Shown here: positions 1-6,684 of the stretch, piece after piece
Layout of the letters: every line of letters begins with the position of its first letter
How positions within the stretch are numbered: the first letter of the stretch is position 1
Source of the DNA: an uncultured Eubacteriales bacterium
GTDB lineage: Bacteria > Bacillota > Clostridia > Oscillospirales > CAG-272
NCBI GenBank assembly: GCA_934446365.1
Contig: CAKSDZ010000001.1
Span: 1 to 64,000, forward strand
Direction: 5' to 3'
DNA length: 64,000 nt
Translations under genes and position numbers: made by a program
The notes under the pieces: generated by a model
Told to the model about the DNA's origin: nothing
Databases searched by the model: none
What the model saw: only the letters and a program-made list of their open reading frames with translations

Positions 1-1505
1 AAGCTTTGCAGCTCTACATAAGAAGCGGGGTCAATCACACGCCATATACACTTTTCATTATTTATATTACCAGATATATCCTCATTTGTCAAGAGGATAT
101 CGGTGCCGCTGTCGTATAACACCATGTCGTTGCTTACATTCTGAATCACAACGCCGCCGCCTGAAACGCTGGTGACTCTCCATTTGTATTCATCGGTAAG
201 CGCAGATGGCGCCGTTCTTGCCAAAACAGAGCTTCCGCTTGCATATAGGGCAATATCCGAATTGTATCGTGCCCGAATGGTATACTGCTCCTCTTCGATA
301 TGGCTGAAATACCATTTTTGAAGAATGGACGCCTCATAAATGCTTTTGACAAGAGCGCTGCTGCTATATTTTATAAATTTTCCGGTGCTTTTGTTATTGA
401 TATAAAATTCTCCGTCGTGCTCATAGTCGACAACGACATGAATCGTGCAGGATGCCGTTTTGGATTCGCAATCTCCCGCTGTCGCATAAATCGTTGTTGT
501 TCCCACAGTGTGAGCTACGACGTTGCCGGTCGCATCAACCGATGCGATTTCGGGAAATTCGCTATGCCATGCCACATTTTTATCGGTAGCGTTGGCGGGG
601 GAAATTGTCGCATTCATCAGGAGACTTTCTCCCCGCTGCATGGTTGCGCATTCCGGACAAATTTGAATCGTTCTGACAGGAATGGATTCCATGACCGTGA
701 TCGAACACGAGTCTTTTTGCCTGCTGCCGTCCTGTGCCGCCGCATAAATTGTCGCGGTTCCGACACCTCTGGCGAGAACAAGGCCGCTTTCCGAATTGAC
801 AGATGCGACGCTTGTGTCGCTGCTGACCCAGTAAATGCATGGATTGGTTGCATTGGTCGGAAGATAGGTCGCCGTGAGATAAACGGATTCGCCGATTGCC
901 ATGATTTTGCTTCTGGGGCTTACGGTGACGGAAGAAACCTGTATATTCTCATTTACATTGACCGTACAGGAAGCGGATTTACCGCTGCCGTCGTTGGCAG
1001 TGGCGGTGATGATGGCGGTGCCTTTTGCGAGGGCGGAAACACAGCCGCCGCTCACAGTTGCCACAGCGGCATTGCTGCTGCTCCAAGAGAGCGAGCGGTC
1101 GGTGGCGTTTTCGGGACAAACGGTTGCCGAAAGGGAAACGGTCATGCCGATGTTCAGCGACATGACCATCCGGTTCAGCTCGACGGAATTTACGGGTACG
1201 GCAGCACTTGTGACCGTCACCGTGAGATAATCGCTCTTGCCGCTGCCGTCCGCGGCGGTGGCATAGATATTTGCCGAGCCTTGGGATTTCGCATAGATGT
1301 ATCCGCTGGAAGCGTTGACGGTAGCGACAGCGGTATTGCCGCTGCGCCATGTCACGGTTTTGTTGGTTGCATTTGAGGGATAGACTGTGGCGGCGGCTCC
1401 GTAAAACCATTCTCCGACTTTGAGTGTGGTACAGGACGGATAAACGGAGACGGACGTCGCCTTGACCGTGGTGGTGCTTCCGCCGCATGAATAGTCGTTT
1501 TTCAT
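1..1505 (-). CDS. Multi-Ig-domain (Big_2-like) protein with ricin-like tail, C-terminus cut by window edge
   Basis: Partial: 501 residues are visible and the C-terminal end lies beyond the left edge. The ATG is chosen because an AGGAGG SD sits 8 bases upstream. About residues 14-98, 103-186, 190-272 and 277-357 form four tandem bacterial Ig-like repeats, each with a central WxSxNxxVAxV-type strand (WRSGNTAVATV, WSSSNAAVATV, WVSSDTSVASV, WHSEFPEIASV) and a G-x-A-x-I-x-A-x-A strand near its end. Residues from about 365 resemble a ricin-type beta-trefoil (YINNKSTGKF, QKWYF, then two similar strand-loop units), which suggests carbohydrate binding. There is no signal peptide; the N-terminus is MKNDYSCGGSTTT. 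It lies 24 bases after the DUF1906 gene, so the two are probably co-transcribed. Surface or extracellular role is inferred from domains only. Confidence 0.8.
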   Translation of the reverse strand, partial: MKNDYSCGGSTTTVKATSVSVYPSCTTLKVGEWFYGAAATVYPSNATNKTVTWRSGNTAVATVNASSGYIYAKSQGSANIYATAADGSGKSDYLTVTVTSAAVPVNSVELNRMVMSLNIGMTVSLSATVCPENATDRSLSWSSSNAAVATVSGGCVSALAKGTAIITATANDGSGKSASCTVNVNENIQVSSVTVSPRSKIMAIGESVYLTATYLPTNATNPCIYWVSSDTSVASVNSESGLVLARGVGTATIYAAAQDGSRQKDSCSITVMESIPVRTIQICPECATMQRGESLLMNATISPANATDKNVAWHSEFPEIASVDATGNVVAHTVGTTTIYATAGDCESKTASCTIHVVVDYEHDGEFYINNKSTGKFIKYSSSALVKSIYEASILQKWYFSHIEEEQYTIRARYNSDIALYASGSSVLARTAPSALTDEYKWRVTSVSGGGVVIQNVSNDMVLYDSGTDILLTNEDISGNINNEKCIWRVIDPASYVELQS

Positions 1506-1529
1506 ATGTTGTTCCTCCTTTGCGCGGTG

Positions 1530-2339
1530 TTAAAACATCCGGTCGAGGATCACCCGGTCGTTTCGCACGAGGTCGACGTTAAAGGTCGTCTCTTTGCCGG
1601 AATCGTCCTGAATGGGATGGCAGTCCTTGCCGTACTGCCAGACGGCGATATCGGCGCGGGTAATGCCGGAGGGCGCATACGGCATCCATTCGTCGGGGTG
1701 GATGAAATGGGTGTCGGTCGTGCGGTCATACTGCGCAAGACTGGGTGCGACTGCCCAAATCAGGCAAGAGCGGAAGAGCGCCGCATCGCTTTGTACGCCG
1801 CGGCTGTATTCGCGGTCGAAGCTAAATTTGGCGTCGGTGTTTGCCTTAAATCCCGGGACGAAGCTATGGGAAAGCAGTATCTTGGCAAAGCCGCGCATAA
1901 AGTCGCGGGAGGCTGTTTCCGCCTCGTCGAGTTCAAGGAAAATCGCCGTTCCCTCCGGAATGGAAAGCGCATGTGCCGCGTCAAGGACCTCACTTGCGAG
2001 CGCTTCACCTTTTTCTTCCGTACCTTTGGAGCCATCGGTGTGATAGAGCGCGGCGATTTTGCAGCCTTTGTCGTGGAGGAACCCGATTTCCTCCATGGTG
2101 AGCGCGTTTTCTCCGGACAAGTATCTGCCCCAGAAGTTTGGGTAGAGCTTATTTCGTGCCGCCCATTCAAATTCCGTCAGGTTGTTTTGCAGAAGGGTAT
2201 CGACCGGCGTTTTGGAATTGACGCCGAAGCGGAGCGGTGTTACCGGCTGAGCTTCAGCTGCCGCATTTTCGAGTGAATTGGCTTCGGCAGCCTGTATGGC
2301 TGCGTCCGCCGTGCTTGTGCAATGAATTTTACATGCCAT
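1530..2339 (-). CDS. DUF1906 / glycoside-hydrolase-like (Rv2525c-type) domain protein
   Basis: 269 residues from an ATG preceded by an AGAGG SD; the same frame stays open upstream to base 2531, but that extension has no SD. From residue about 48 (LRFGVNSKTPVDT) the protein looks like the DUF1906 TIM-barrel family: an FWGRYLSG strand after the N-terminal segment, KIAALYHTDGSKGT, an IFLELDEAE strand with acidic residues where glycosidases keep catalytic acids, and a C-terminal IAVWQYGKDC strand. Members of this family are linked to peptidoglycan or cell-surface hydrolysis, but activity is unproven for most. No signal peptide is seen; the first 45 residues are Ala/Thr-rich with two Cys. It is the first gene of a pair with the Ig-domain protein. 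Confidence 0.7.
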   Translation of the reverse strand: MACKIHCTSTADAAIQAAEANSLENAAAEAQPVTPLRFGVNSKTPVDTLLQNNLTEFEWAARNKLYPNFWGRYLSGENALTMEEIGFLHDKGCKIAALYHTDGSKGTEEKGEALASEVLDAAHALSIPEGTAIFLELDEAETASRDFMRGFAKILLSHSFVPGFKANTDAKFSFDREYSRGVQSDAALFRSCLIWAVAPSLAQYDRTTDTHFIHPDEWMPYAPSGITRADIAVWQYGKDCHPIQDDSGKETTFNVDLVRNDRVILDRMF

Positions 2340-2582
2340 TAGTAGAAACCTCTTTTCTTTTATTTTTGATTTTGCAGCTGCAAGGACAGTATACAGGGCA
2401 ATTCGGACAGGGATTGTCCGGTTAAAATTTTTTCGGCGAGGATTCCATACAAAAAGTCGAGCAGCCAATGATAGAAGGCGGACCGGACCGGTCCAAACGA
2501 TTGCCATTGAATATCGTTTTATAAGAACCATTAAATAGAATAAATGATGAGTCTTTTATAAAACCGTAGAATTTTGTAAAAT
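2340..2582. other. Intergenic stretch, no gene seen
   Basis: AT-rich region upstream of the leftward DUF1906 gene. It should hold that operon's promoter on the minus strand, but I see no convincing pair of -35 and -10 boxes and no credible coding frame with an SD. Confidence 0.5.
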
Positions 2583-2628
2583 GTATCGCTAACTTGAACT
2601 AAGGGTCCCTGGTTCAAGTTAGCGATAC
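2583..2628. repeat. 17-bp perfect inverted repeat
   Basis: Arms GTATCGCTAACTTGAAC and its exact reverse complement flank a 12-base centre that itself contains AGGG-T-CCCT. The cruciform-like element is followed by a short A run on the right and is not directly behind any gene. It could be a terminator reading either way, a recombination site or an element end; the sequence alone does not decide. Confidence 0.75.
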
Positions 2629-2690
2629 AAAAAACAGAGCAAAGTGATTGGGGAATAACAAAACAAATACAGCTTAAAAAGCTGTCATGA

Positions 2691-2723
2691 TCCTCGATAG
2701 CTCAATGGTAGAGTAGCCGGCTG
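2691..2723 (+). pseudogene. 5' half of a tRNA-Asn gene (remnant)
   Basis: The 33 bases match the 5' half of bacterial tRNA-Asn: acceptor strand TCCTCGA, D arm GCTC-AATGGTA-GAGT, anticodon 5' strand GCCGG and loop start CTG. The match ends exactly at the first anticodon base; the expected TTAACCGGC, T arm and acceptor 3' strand are absent. It is followed at once by a terminator hairpin. This is a non-functional remnant, consistent with integration or deletion at a tRNA gene. Confidence 0.65.
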
Positions 2724-2730
2724 GAGAATC

Positions 2731-2772
2731 AAAAAGGAAAGAGCCGTCTCATTGTAAGGCTCTTTCCTTTTT
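2731..2772. terminator. Bidirectional intrinsic terminator
   Basis: A perfect 15-bp stem (AAAAAGGAAAGAGCC and its complement) with a 12-base loop; the right arm ends in TTTTT and the left arm starts with AAAAA, so it can act on both strands. It directly follows the tRNA-Asn remnant. Confidence 0.75.
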
Positions 2773-2892
2773 CACAAAGCAGATGCTGAAACAATTATTT
2801 TAAATACCTGTTAAGAATTTGTTAAAATATTACAAAAATCACATATATAAATTGTAGATTTGTCTGAAAATAATGTGATTTGGAAAAATATG

Positions 2893-2922
2893 TTGACAAT
2901 ATATATTGCAATATGGTATAAT
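2893..2922 (+). promoter_or_regulatory. Consensus sigma-A promoter (TTGACA-N18-TATAAT)
   Basis: Both hexamers match the consensus exactly with an 18-base spacer in AT-rich DNA. Predicted start near base 2929. The next hairpin is at 3047-3093, so the immediate product would be a short RNA; read-through could also reach the secreted-protein gene at 3177. Confidence 0.75.
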
Positions 2923-2928
2923 TTATAA

Positions 2929-3096
2929 AAATAATTCATGAAAGGTCGGTATACGATAGTGCTTTTTGAGTTTATTATCAGCCAGTCTTTTCCAAGTAAA
3001 CATTTTCGATGCCGAAATATATGGTGTCCGAATTTGAATGTTGGTTAAGCGCACAGGTGAAAACGTAAAATCAGCAAATCCACCTGTGCGCTTTTA
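2929..3096 (+). ncRNA. Candidate short orphan transcript (small RNA or 36-codon peptide)
   Basis: Bounded on the left by a consensus promoter and on the right by a 13-bp hairpin followed by TTTT. Inside is an open frame of 36 codons (ATG at 2938, TAA at 3046-3048) whose product begins MKGRYTIVLFEF and contains two Cys. The ATG lies only about 9 bases from the predicted start and has no SD, so a non-coding RNA is at least as likely as a peptide. I recognise neither the RNA nor the peptide. Confidence 0.35.
3047..3096 (+). terminator. Intrinsic terminator of the orphan transcript
   Basis: A 13-bp perfect stem, AAGCGCACAGGTG and its complement, with a 21-base loop; the right arm runs into CTTTTAT. 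The left arm overlaps the stop codon of the 36-codon frame. Confidence 0.55.
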
Positions 3097-3176
3097 TCAT
3101 ACTTCTAATAAACTAAATGTGAAAATTTTTAATTGAACATCTAAAAACTTTTATAATTCAAAATGGGAGGATACAT

Positions 3177-3668
3177 ATGAAAAAAACATATAAAATAACA
3201 TCTTTTGTTCTCGCCCTTGTTTTCTGTTTTGCGGCGATGAGCTATGTCGTTTTCGCCAATGGGGAAAGCATGCTTGCCCCGATGGCTACCGATTATTGCC
3301 CTGACCATCCGAATGCTGGGTGGGGCACAAGCTGGGGAGAAACACCCAGCGGCGATTACATTCATTATTATACTTGTAACGTATGTGGATTTGCGTTTGA
3401 CTGGGATTATTGTTCTTTTAACGGATATGGAGACTGTACGATTGATTCTCATTGTATTATATGTTACAGACCCCGTCCTAATCAGTATACTGAGCATGAT
3501 TTTTCCGGTCAATGGAAGCAATTTAGCGATTATCATTATAAAACCTGTTCTCGTACTGATTGTTTTGAGGAGAAACACGAAAATCATGATCGCAATTCCA
3601 CCTTCGGTGAAGTAGGTGGACCGTACTATCCGCAGTGCAGTGTATGCGGATATGTGTTTTACGATTGA
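3177..3668 (+). CDS. Small secreted Cys-rich protein
   Basis: 163 residues; ATG has a GGGAGG SD. Residues 1-28 are a Sec signal peptide (MKK start, hydrophobic LVLALVFCFAAMSYVVFA, then NGES). The mature part has Cys pairs typical of small extracellular metal-binding or disulfide modules of Clostridia: YTCNVCGF, CIICYR, TCSRTDC and QCSVCGY, with His and Trp residues in between (HYKTC, HENH). No enzyme family is recognised. A terminator follows, so it is a monocistron or the end of a read-through unit from 2893. Binding of metal is inference. Confidence 0.75.
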   Translation: MKKTYKITSFVLALVFCFAAMSYVVFANGESMLAPMATDYCPDHPNAGWGTSWGETPSGDYIHYYTCNVCGFAFDWDYCSFNGYGDCTIDSHCIICYRPRPNQYTEHDFSGQWKQFSDYHYKTCSRTDCFEEKHENHDRNSTFGEVGGPYYPQCSVCGYVFYD

Positions 3669-3684
3669 TGATATCATTTTGAAG

Positions 3685-3714
3685 AATAGCGGAGAGTCCC
3701 TCCGCTATTTCTTT
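3685..3714 (+). terminator. Intrinsic terminator
   Basis: Stem AATAGCGGAG with its complement, 5-base loop, then TTTCTTT; it ends the unit carrying the secreted Cys-rich protein. Confidence 0.65.
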
Positions 3715-3761
3715 CCATATCTGAAATATTTTTGAATTCGTCCGAGAAAGGAAGAACGGCA

Positions 3762-4655
3762 ATGAAAAAAATATTGATTGGGCTTCTTGCCTGCGCTATG
3801 CTCGGTGCGCTGTCGTCCTGTGCGGAGACAGACCCTGTGGATACGCTTGACTATACGACGCCGCCCGTCGTGACGACGGGCCCGGAATCGCCTCCCGATA
3901 CGACCGCCGCGACAGAGCCGCCCGAGGTGCCGGAGCCCACGCTCACGGTTACTGAGGAGGTTGACTGGGAGCATAACGCAGTAAAAATTACCGTGTCCGG
4001 TGACGGCATGTATTATTTCCCGAACCTGAGAGGCGAGCTTATCGAAAATTACCGTTATAAAATCGGTGTCAATTCAAGTGGAAGAACACAGGATTTCCCG
4101 TTGCCGATGGAATCTCCCGTAGTTGCATATTACCCGATTTCCTCATATATACGGGAAACGAGTCCAATCGAAATATGTAAAGTAGATGCCAACGGGAATA
4201 CCTATCGTGAAGAATACACTTTTTCTTTGGATATCGCTTCTATGCTGTCCGACGAGCCGATCGAGCTCCAAGACGAATTCCTGCACGCGGCAATGACCGA
4301 TTTTTTCGGCGGCGAATATTCGCAGCGGGATCTTCTGTCTGTCGGCGAGCTTTTCATCAGCTATCACTGCATGGCGTTTCAGTCGTATGACAGAGAACCG
4401 AATAAGATTATGGTTCAGAAGGAACGCTCCGATACCCCCACCACTTATTACTCTTCGGATTTTTTTGACATGCCGAACGAGGAGGCTCCCTCCATCATTC
4501 CGGAGGCTATGCTTGAGGATTTGAAGCTCTTCCGGGGACTATATTCTTTGTCACTCGTTGACAAATGGGATTCTGGCAATCAGGAGTTGTATTTAGAGAT
4601 TGCCCACCGGGTGGCACGAGGCTATGAAGTGACGGAAAACACATGGGATCAATGA
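3762..4655 (+). CDS. Lipoprotein of unknown function
   Basis: 297 residues. The chosen ATG follows a GAAAGGAAG SD and starts the lipoprotein signal MKKILIGLLACAMLGALSSC, with the lipobox L-S-S-C at residue 20; a longer reading from 3732 would place ten residues before the signal. Residues about 25-60 are a Thr/Pro/Glu-rich linker, as is usual between a lipid anchor and a folded domain. The rest contains beta-rich stretches but no motif that I recognise. It precedes another lipoprotein and an ABC permease/ATPase set, which suggests a role at the membrane surface linked to that transporter; this is context only. Confidence 0.75.
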   Translation: MKKILIGLLACAMLGALSSCAETDPVDTLDYTTPPVVTTGPESPPDTTAATEPPEVPEPTLTVTEEVDWEHNAVKITVSGDGMYYFPNLRGELIENYRYKIGVNSSGRTQDFPLPMESPVVAYYPISSYIRETSPIEICKVDANGNTYREEYTFSLDIASMLSDEPIELQDEFLHAAMTDFFGGEYSQRDLLSVGELFISYHCMAFQSYDREPNKIMVQKERSDTPTTYYSSDFFDMPNEEAPSIIPEAMLEDLKLFRGLYSLSLVDKWDSGNQELYLEIAHRVARGYEVTENTWDQ

Positions 4656-4744
4656 GCGGCTTTTGACCGCAGGTGAGAAGAATTCCGTTTCCGAACGACA
4701 GCATGTTAAAGACGGATTAAAAAACATGAAAGGTGGTACTGCTC

Positions 4745-5242
4745 ATGAAGAAGAAGCTTTCGGCGTTTGTCGGTCTGATGCTTCTTGCCGTGCTGTGCTC
4801 CTGCGGAAAAAACACCGCTTATTTGGATCCGGAAAATTACGGCGAGGACTTTCACAAGCGCAATGAGGTCTTGTTTTTCAATGAATCCTGCGAGCATTCT
4901 CTTGTTTATGTGAGTGCGGCCGGGCTTTCGGATACGGTGGATACGAACTGCTATCACGCGGTGAAATGCAATCGGGGAAACTGCGGTTATGAAGCGCAGC
5001 TCGCCCCTCATGTGTTGGATGTCACCGATCTTGAAGCCCGGGAAAAGCCGCAGTACATGGAAAACGGATATTTGTATCACCGTGTGGTGACCGATTGCAA
5101 GCTTTGCGGCGCACGGGTGGTACTGTATGTGTATTGTCCGGCTCAGGATAAGGATTGTACCGCGAACGGCGAGAAAAATCAGTGCCTTGCCGACTGTGAT
5201 TGGAGGGAGCTGCTGTGCGATACGCCATACGGAATATCCTAA
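4745..5242 (+). CDS. Small Cys-rich lipoprotein upstream of ABC genes
   Basis: 165 residues; ATG preceded by AAAGGTGG at good spacing. The N-terminus is a lipoprotein signal (MKKKLSAFVGLMLLAVLCSC), Cys at position 20. The mature part has several Cys/His clusters: CEHS, NCYHAVKC, GNCGY, DCKLCG and two later CxxxxxC pairs, resembling the Cys pattern of the secreted protein at 3177. Its last 28 bases overlap the start of the permease gene, so translation is probably coupled and the protein is likely a partner of that transporter. Function unknown. Confidence 0.75.
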   Translation: MKKKLSAFVGLMLLAVLCSCGKNTAYLDPENYGEDFHKRNEVLFFNESCEHSLVYVSAAGLSDTVDTNCYHAVKCNRGNCGYEAQLAPHVLDVTDLEAREKPQYMENGYLYHRVVTDCKLCGARVVLYVYCPAQDKDCTANGEKNQCLADCDWRELLCDTPYGIS

Positions 5243-6684
5243 GACTGAAAGGGCGGAGCTTCCTGACCTTTGCCATCGCCTTTGCCATCCTTTTTCTCAC
5301 CATGTTCGGCGTGCTGACCGTTCGGCTCTGCGAGGACAACCGGCAGCGGTTTTACGGACCTTTGGACGGCTCCGTGCATGTGACAAACCGGGACTTGAAG
5401 CCGTATCTTACCTATGACGCCGCGGTGACGATTGGGGAAGACGCGGCGGTGGTCACGGGTGTTTCCGCAGTCAAGGAATATGTCGGGCTTCTTTCGGGGA
5501 TTGCCTATGTCGGATATGGCACGTTTGTGAGAAGCCGCTTTTCGGGTGAGCCGACGCCGATCGGGGAAAAAACAAACTATTTGCAGGGCATACAGATTGT
5601 CGGCGTGACCTCCATGGATATTTTGGAGGAGGTATACGGCGGGGAACTGACGATGACTGCCGGTACCATGATTACCCGCGCCAATAACGAGGCGCATCAC
5701 AGTAAAATCGTGATTTCCGAGGAGCTGGCGGAGCAGAACGGCCTTTCACTCGGAGACACGGTAACGCTCGATATGGTTTCCCTCTACGCGCCGGAGCGCA
5801 GCCTGAGGGGATATGGGGAACTAAACGGAAAAGAGGCCTATGTCTATACCGTCGGCGGGATATACAAGCACCGCACGGATAATTTTGCGGGTGTATCGGA
5901 GCCGTGGCTCCTCAACGCCAATCATGTCTATGTGCCGATTTCTACGCTGGATGATATTGCAAACAGCGAACGGATACAGGACATGTACCGTTCCAATATT
6001 TCGGGAGTTTCGGACCTGTTTTCGGAAAATCCGTGTGTGATTCCCGATTCTCTTTATCTTCATCTTTCGGATATGAGCGCGGTCAATGCACTTTGCGAGG
6101 AGATGAACGGGCTCAGATTCACGGAGCCTCTGCTGCTCACGGAATATGTGTCCGATACGGCTTCTTCGCCGTCTGCGCGGCTGTCTGAAATCGTTTCACT
6201 CCTGCTTGTCGGCGTCGTCGGCGTCGGATTTGCGATTTTCTTTTTCTCCGTGCTTTTCAATATGAAAGCGCGGCACCGCGAGCTTGCGGTGCAGACGGCG
6301 CTTGGTAAAAAGCGGAGCGCCGTTGCGGCCTCGTTCTTCTTGGAGCTGCTGCTTTTGACGGCGGGAGCACTTCTTGTGGGAGGCGTTTTGTTTGCCGGCG
6401 TGGTTTCGCTTTGCGCAGGTCCTGTCACAAGCTATCTCTATTCGGCGGAGCTTTCCGCAAAATTTATGGGAGAGAGCGCAGACCTGTTCCTTTTCGGCGA
6501 TCCGACGGGGGAGAGCGCGGCGGCATACATGGAGGATTTCGGATTCCTTTTCGGGGAATATGTCGTTCCGAGCTTTCTGTTCGCCTTGGCGGCGGGAGCG
6601 CTGATCTTGACCGCGCTGTATTTCTTTATCGGTGGCTACGTGCGCAGAATCAATGCTTTGTCGGGGGTAGGTGGTAAGGAATGA
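5215..6684 (+). CDS. FtsX/MacB-type ABC transporter permease
   Basis: 489 residues from a GTG with GGAGGG 8 bases upstream; a TTG 15 bases earlier is less well placed. Topology is that of the FtsX-like permease family: an N-terminal membrane helix after a basic RYAIRNILRLKGRSF stretch, a large extracytoplasmic domain of about 280 residues, then three helices (IVSLLLVGVVGVGFAIFFF, LELLLLTAGALLVGGVL, and FLFALAAGALILTALYFFI). The loop MKARHRELAVQTALGKKR between helices 2 and 3 is the coupling segment of the family. It overlaps both neighbours and pairs with the next permease and the ATPase. Such systems usually work on lipoproteins, peptides or envelope stress signals rather than import. Confidence 0.85.
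   Translation: MRYAIRNILRLKGRSFLTFAIAFAILFLTMFGVLTVRLCEDNRQRFYGPLDGSVHVTNRDLKPYLTYDAAVTIGEDAAVVTGVSAVKEYVGLLSGIAYVGYGTFVRSRFSGEPTPIGEKTNYLQGIQIVGVTSMDILEEVYGGELTMTAGTMITRANNEAHHSKIVISEELAEQNGLSLGDTVTLDMVSLYAPERSLRGYGELNGKEAYVYTVGGIYKHRTDNFAGVSEPWLLNANHVYVPISTLDDIANSERIQDMYRSNISGVSDLFSENPCVIPDSLYLHLSDMSAVNALCEEMNGLRFTEPLLLTEYVSDTASSPSARLSEIVSLLLVGVVGVGFAIFFFSVLFNMKARHRELAVQTALGKKRSAVAASFFLELLLLTAGALLVGGVLFAGVVSLCAGPVTSYLYSAELSAKFMGESADLFLFGDPTGESAAAYMEDFGFLFGEYVVPSFLFALAAGALILTALYFFIGGYVRRINALSGVGGKE

Noticed and set aside
300..1376. 358-codon open frame on the plus strand
   Set aside because: Antisense to the Ig-domain gene, whose four repeats and SD are convincing; the plus-strand product is Cys/Gly-rich with no family.
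4663..4866. 67-codon frame between the two lipoprotein genes
   Set aside because: Out of frame with the well-supported lipoprotein at 4745 and lacks SD and signal.
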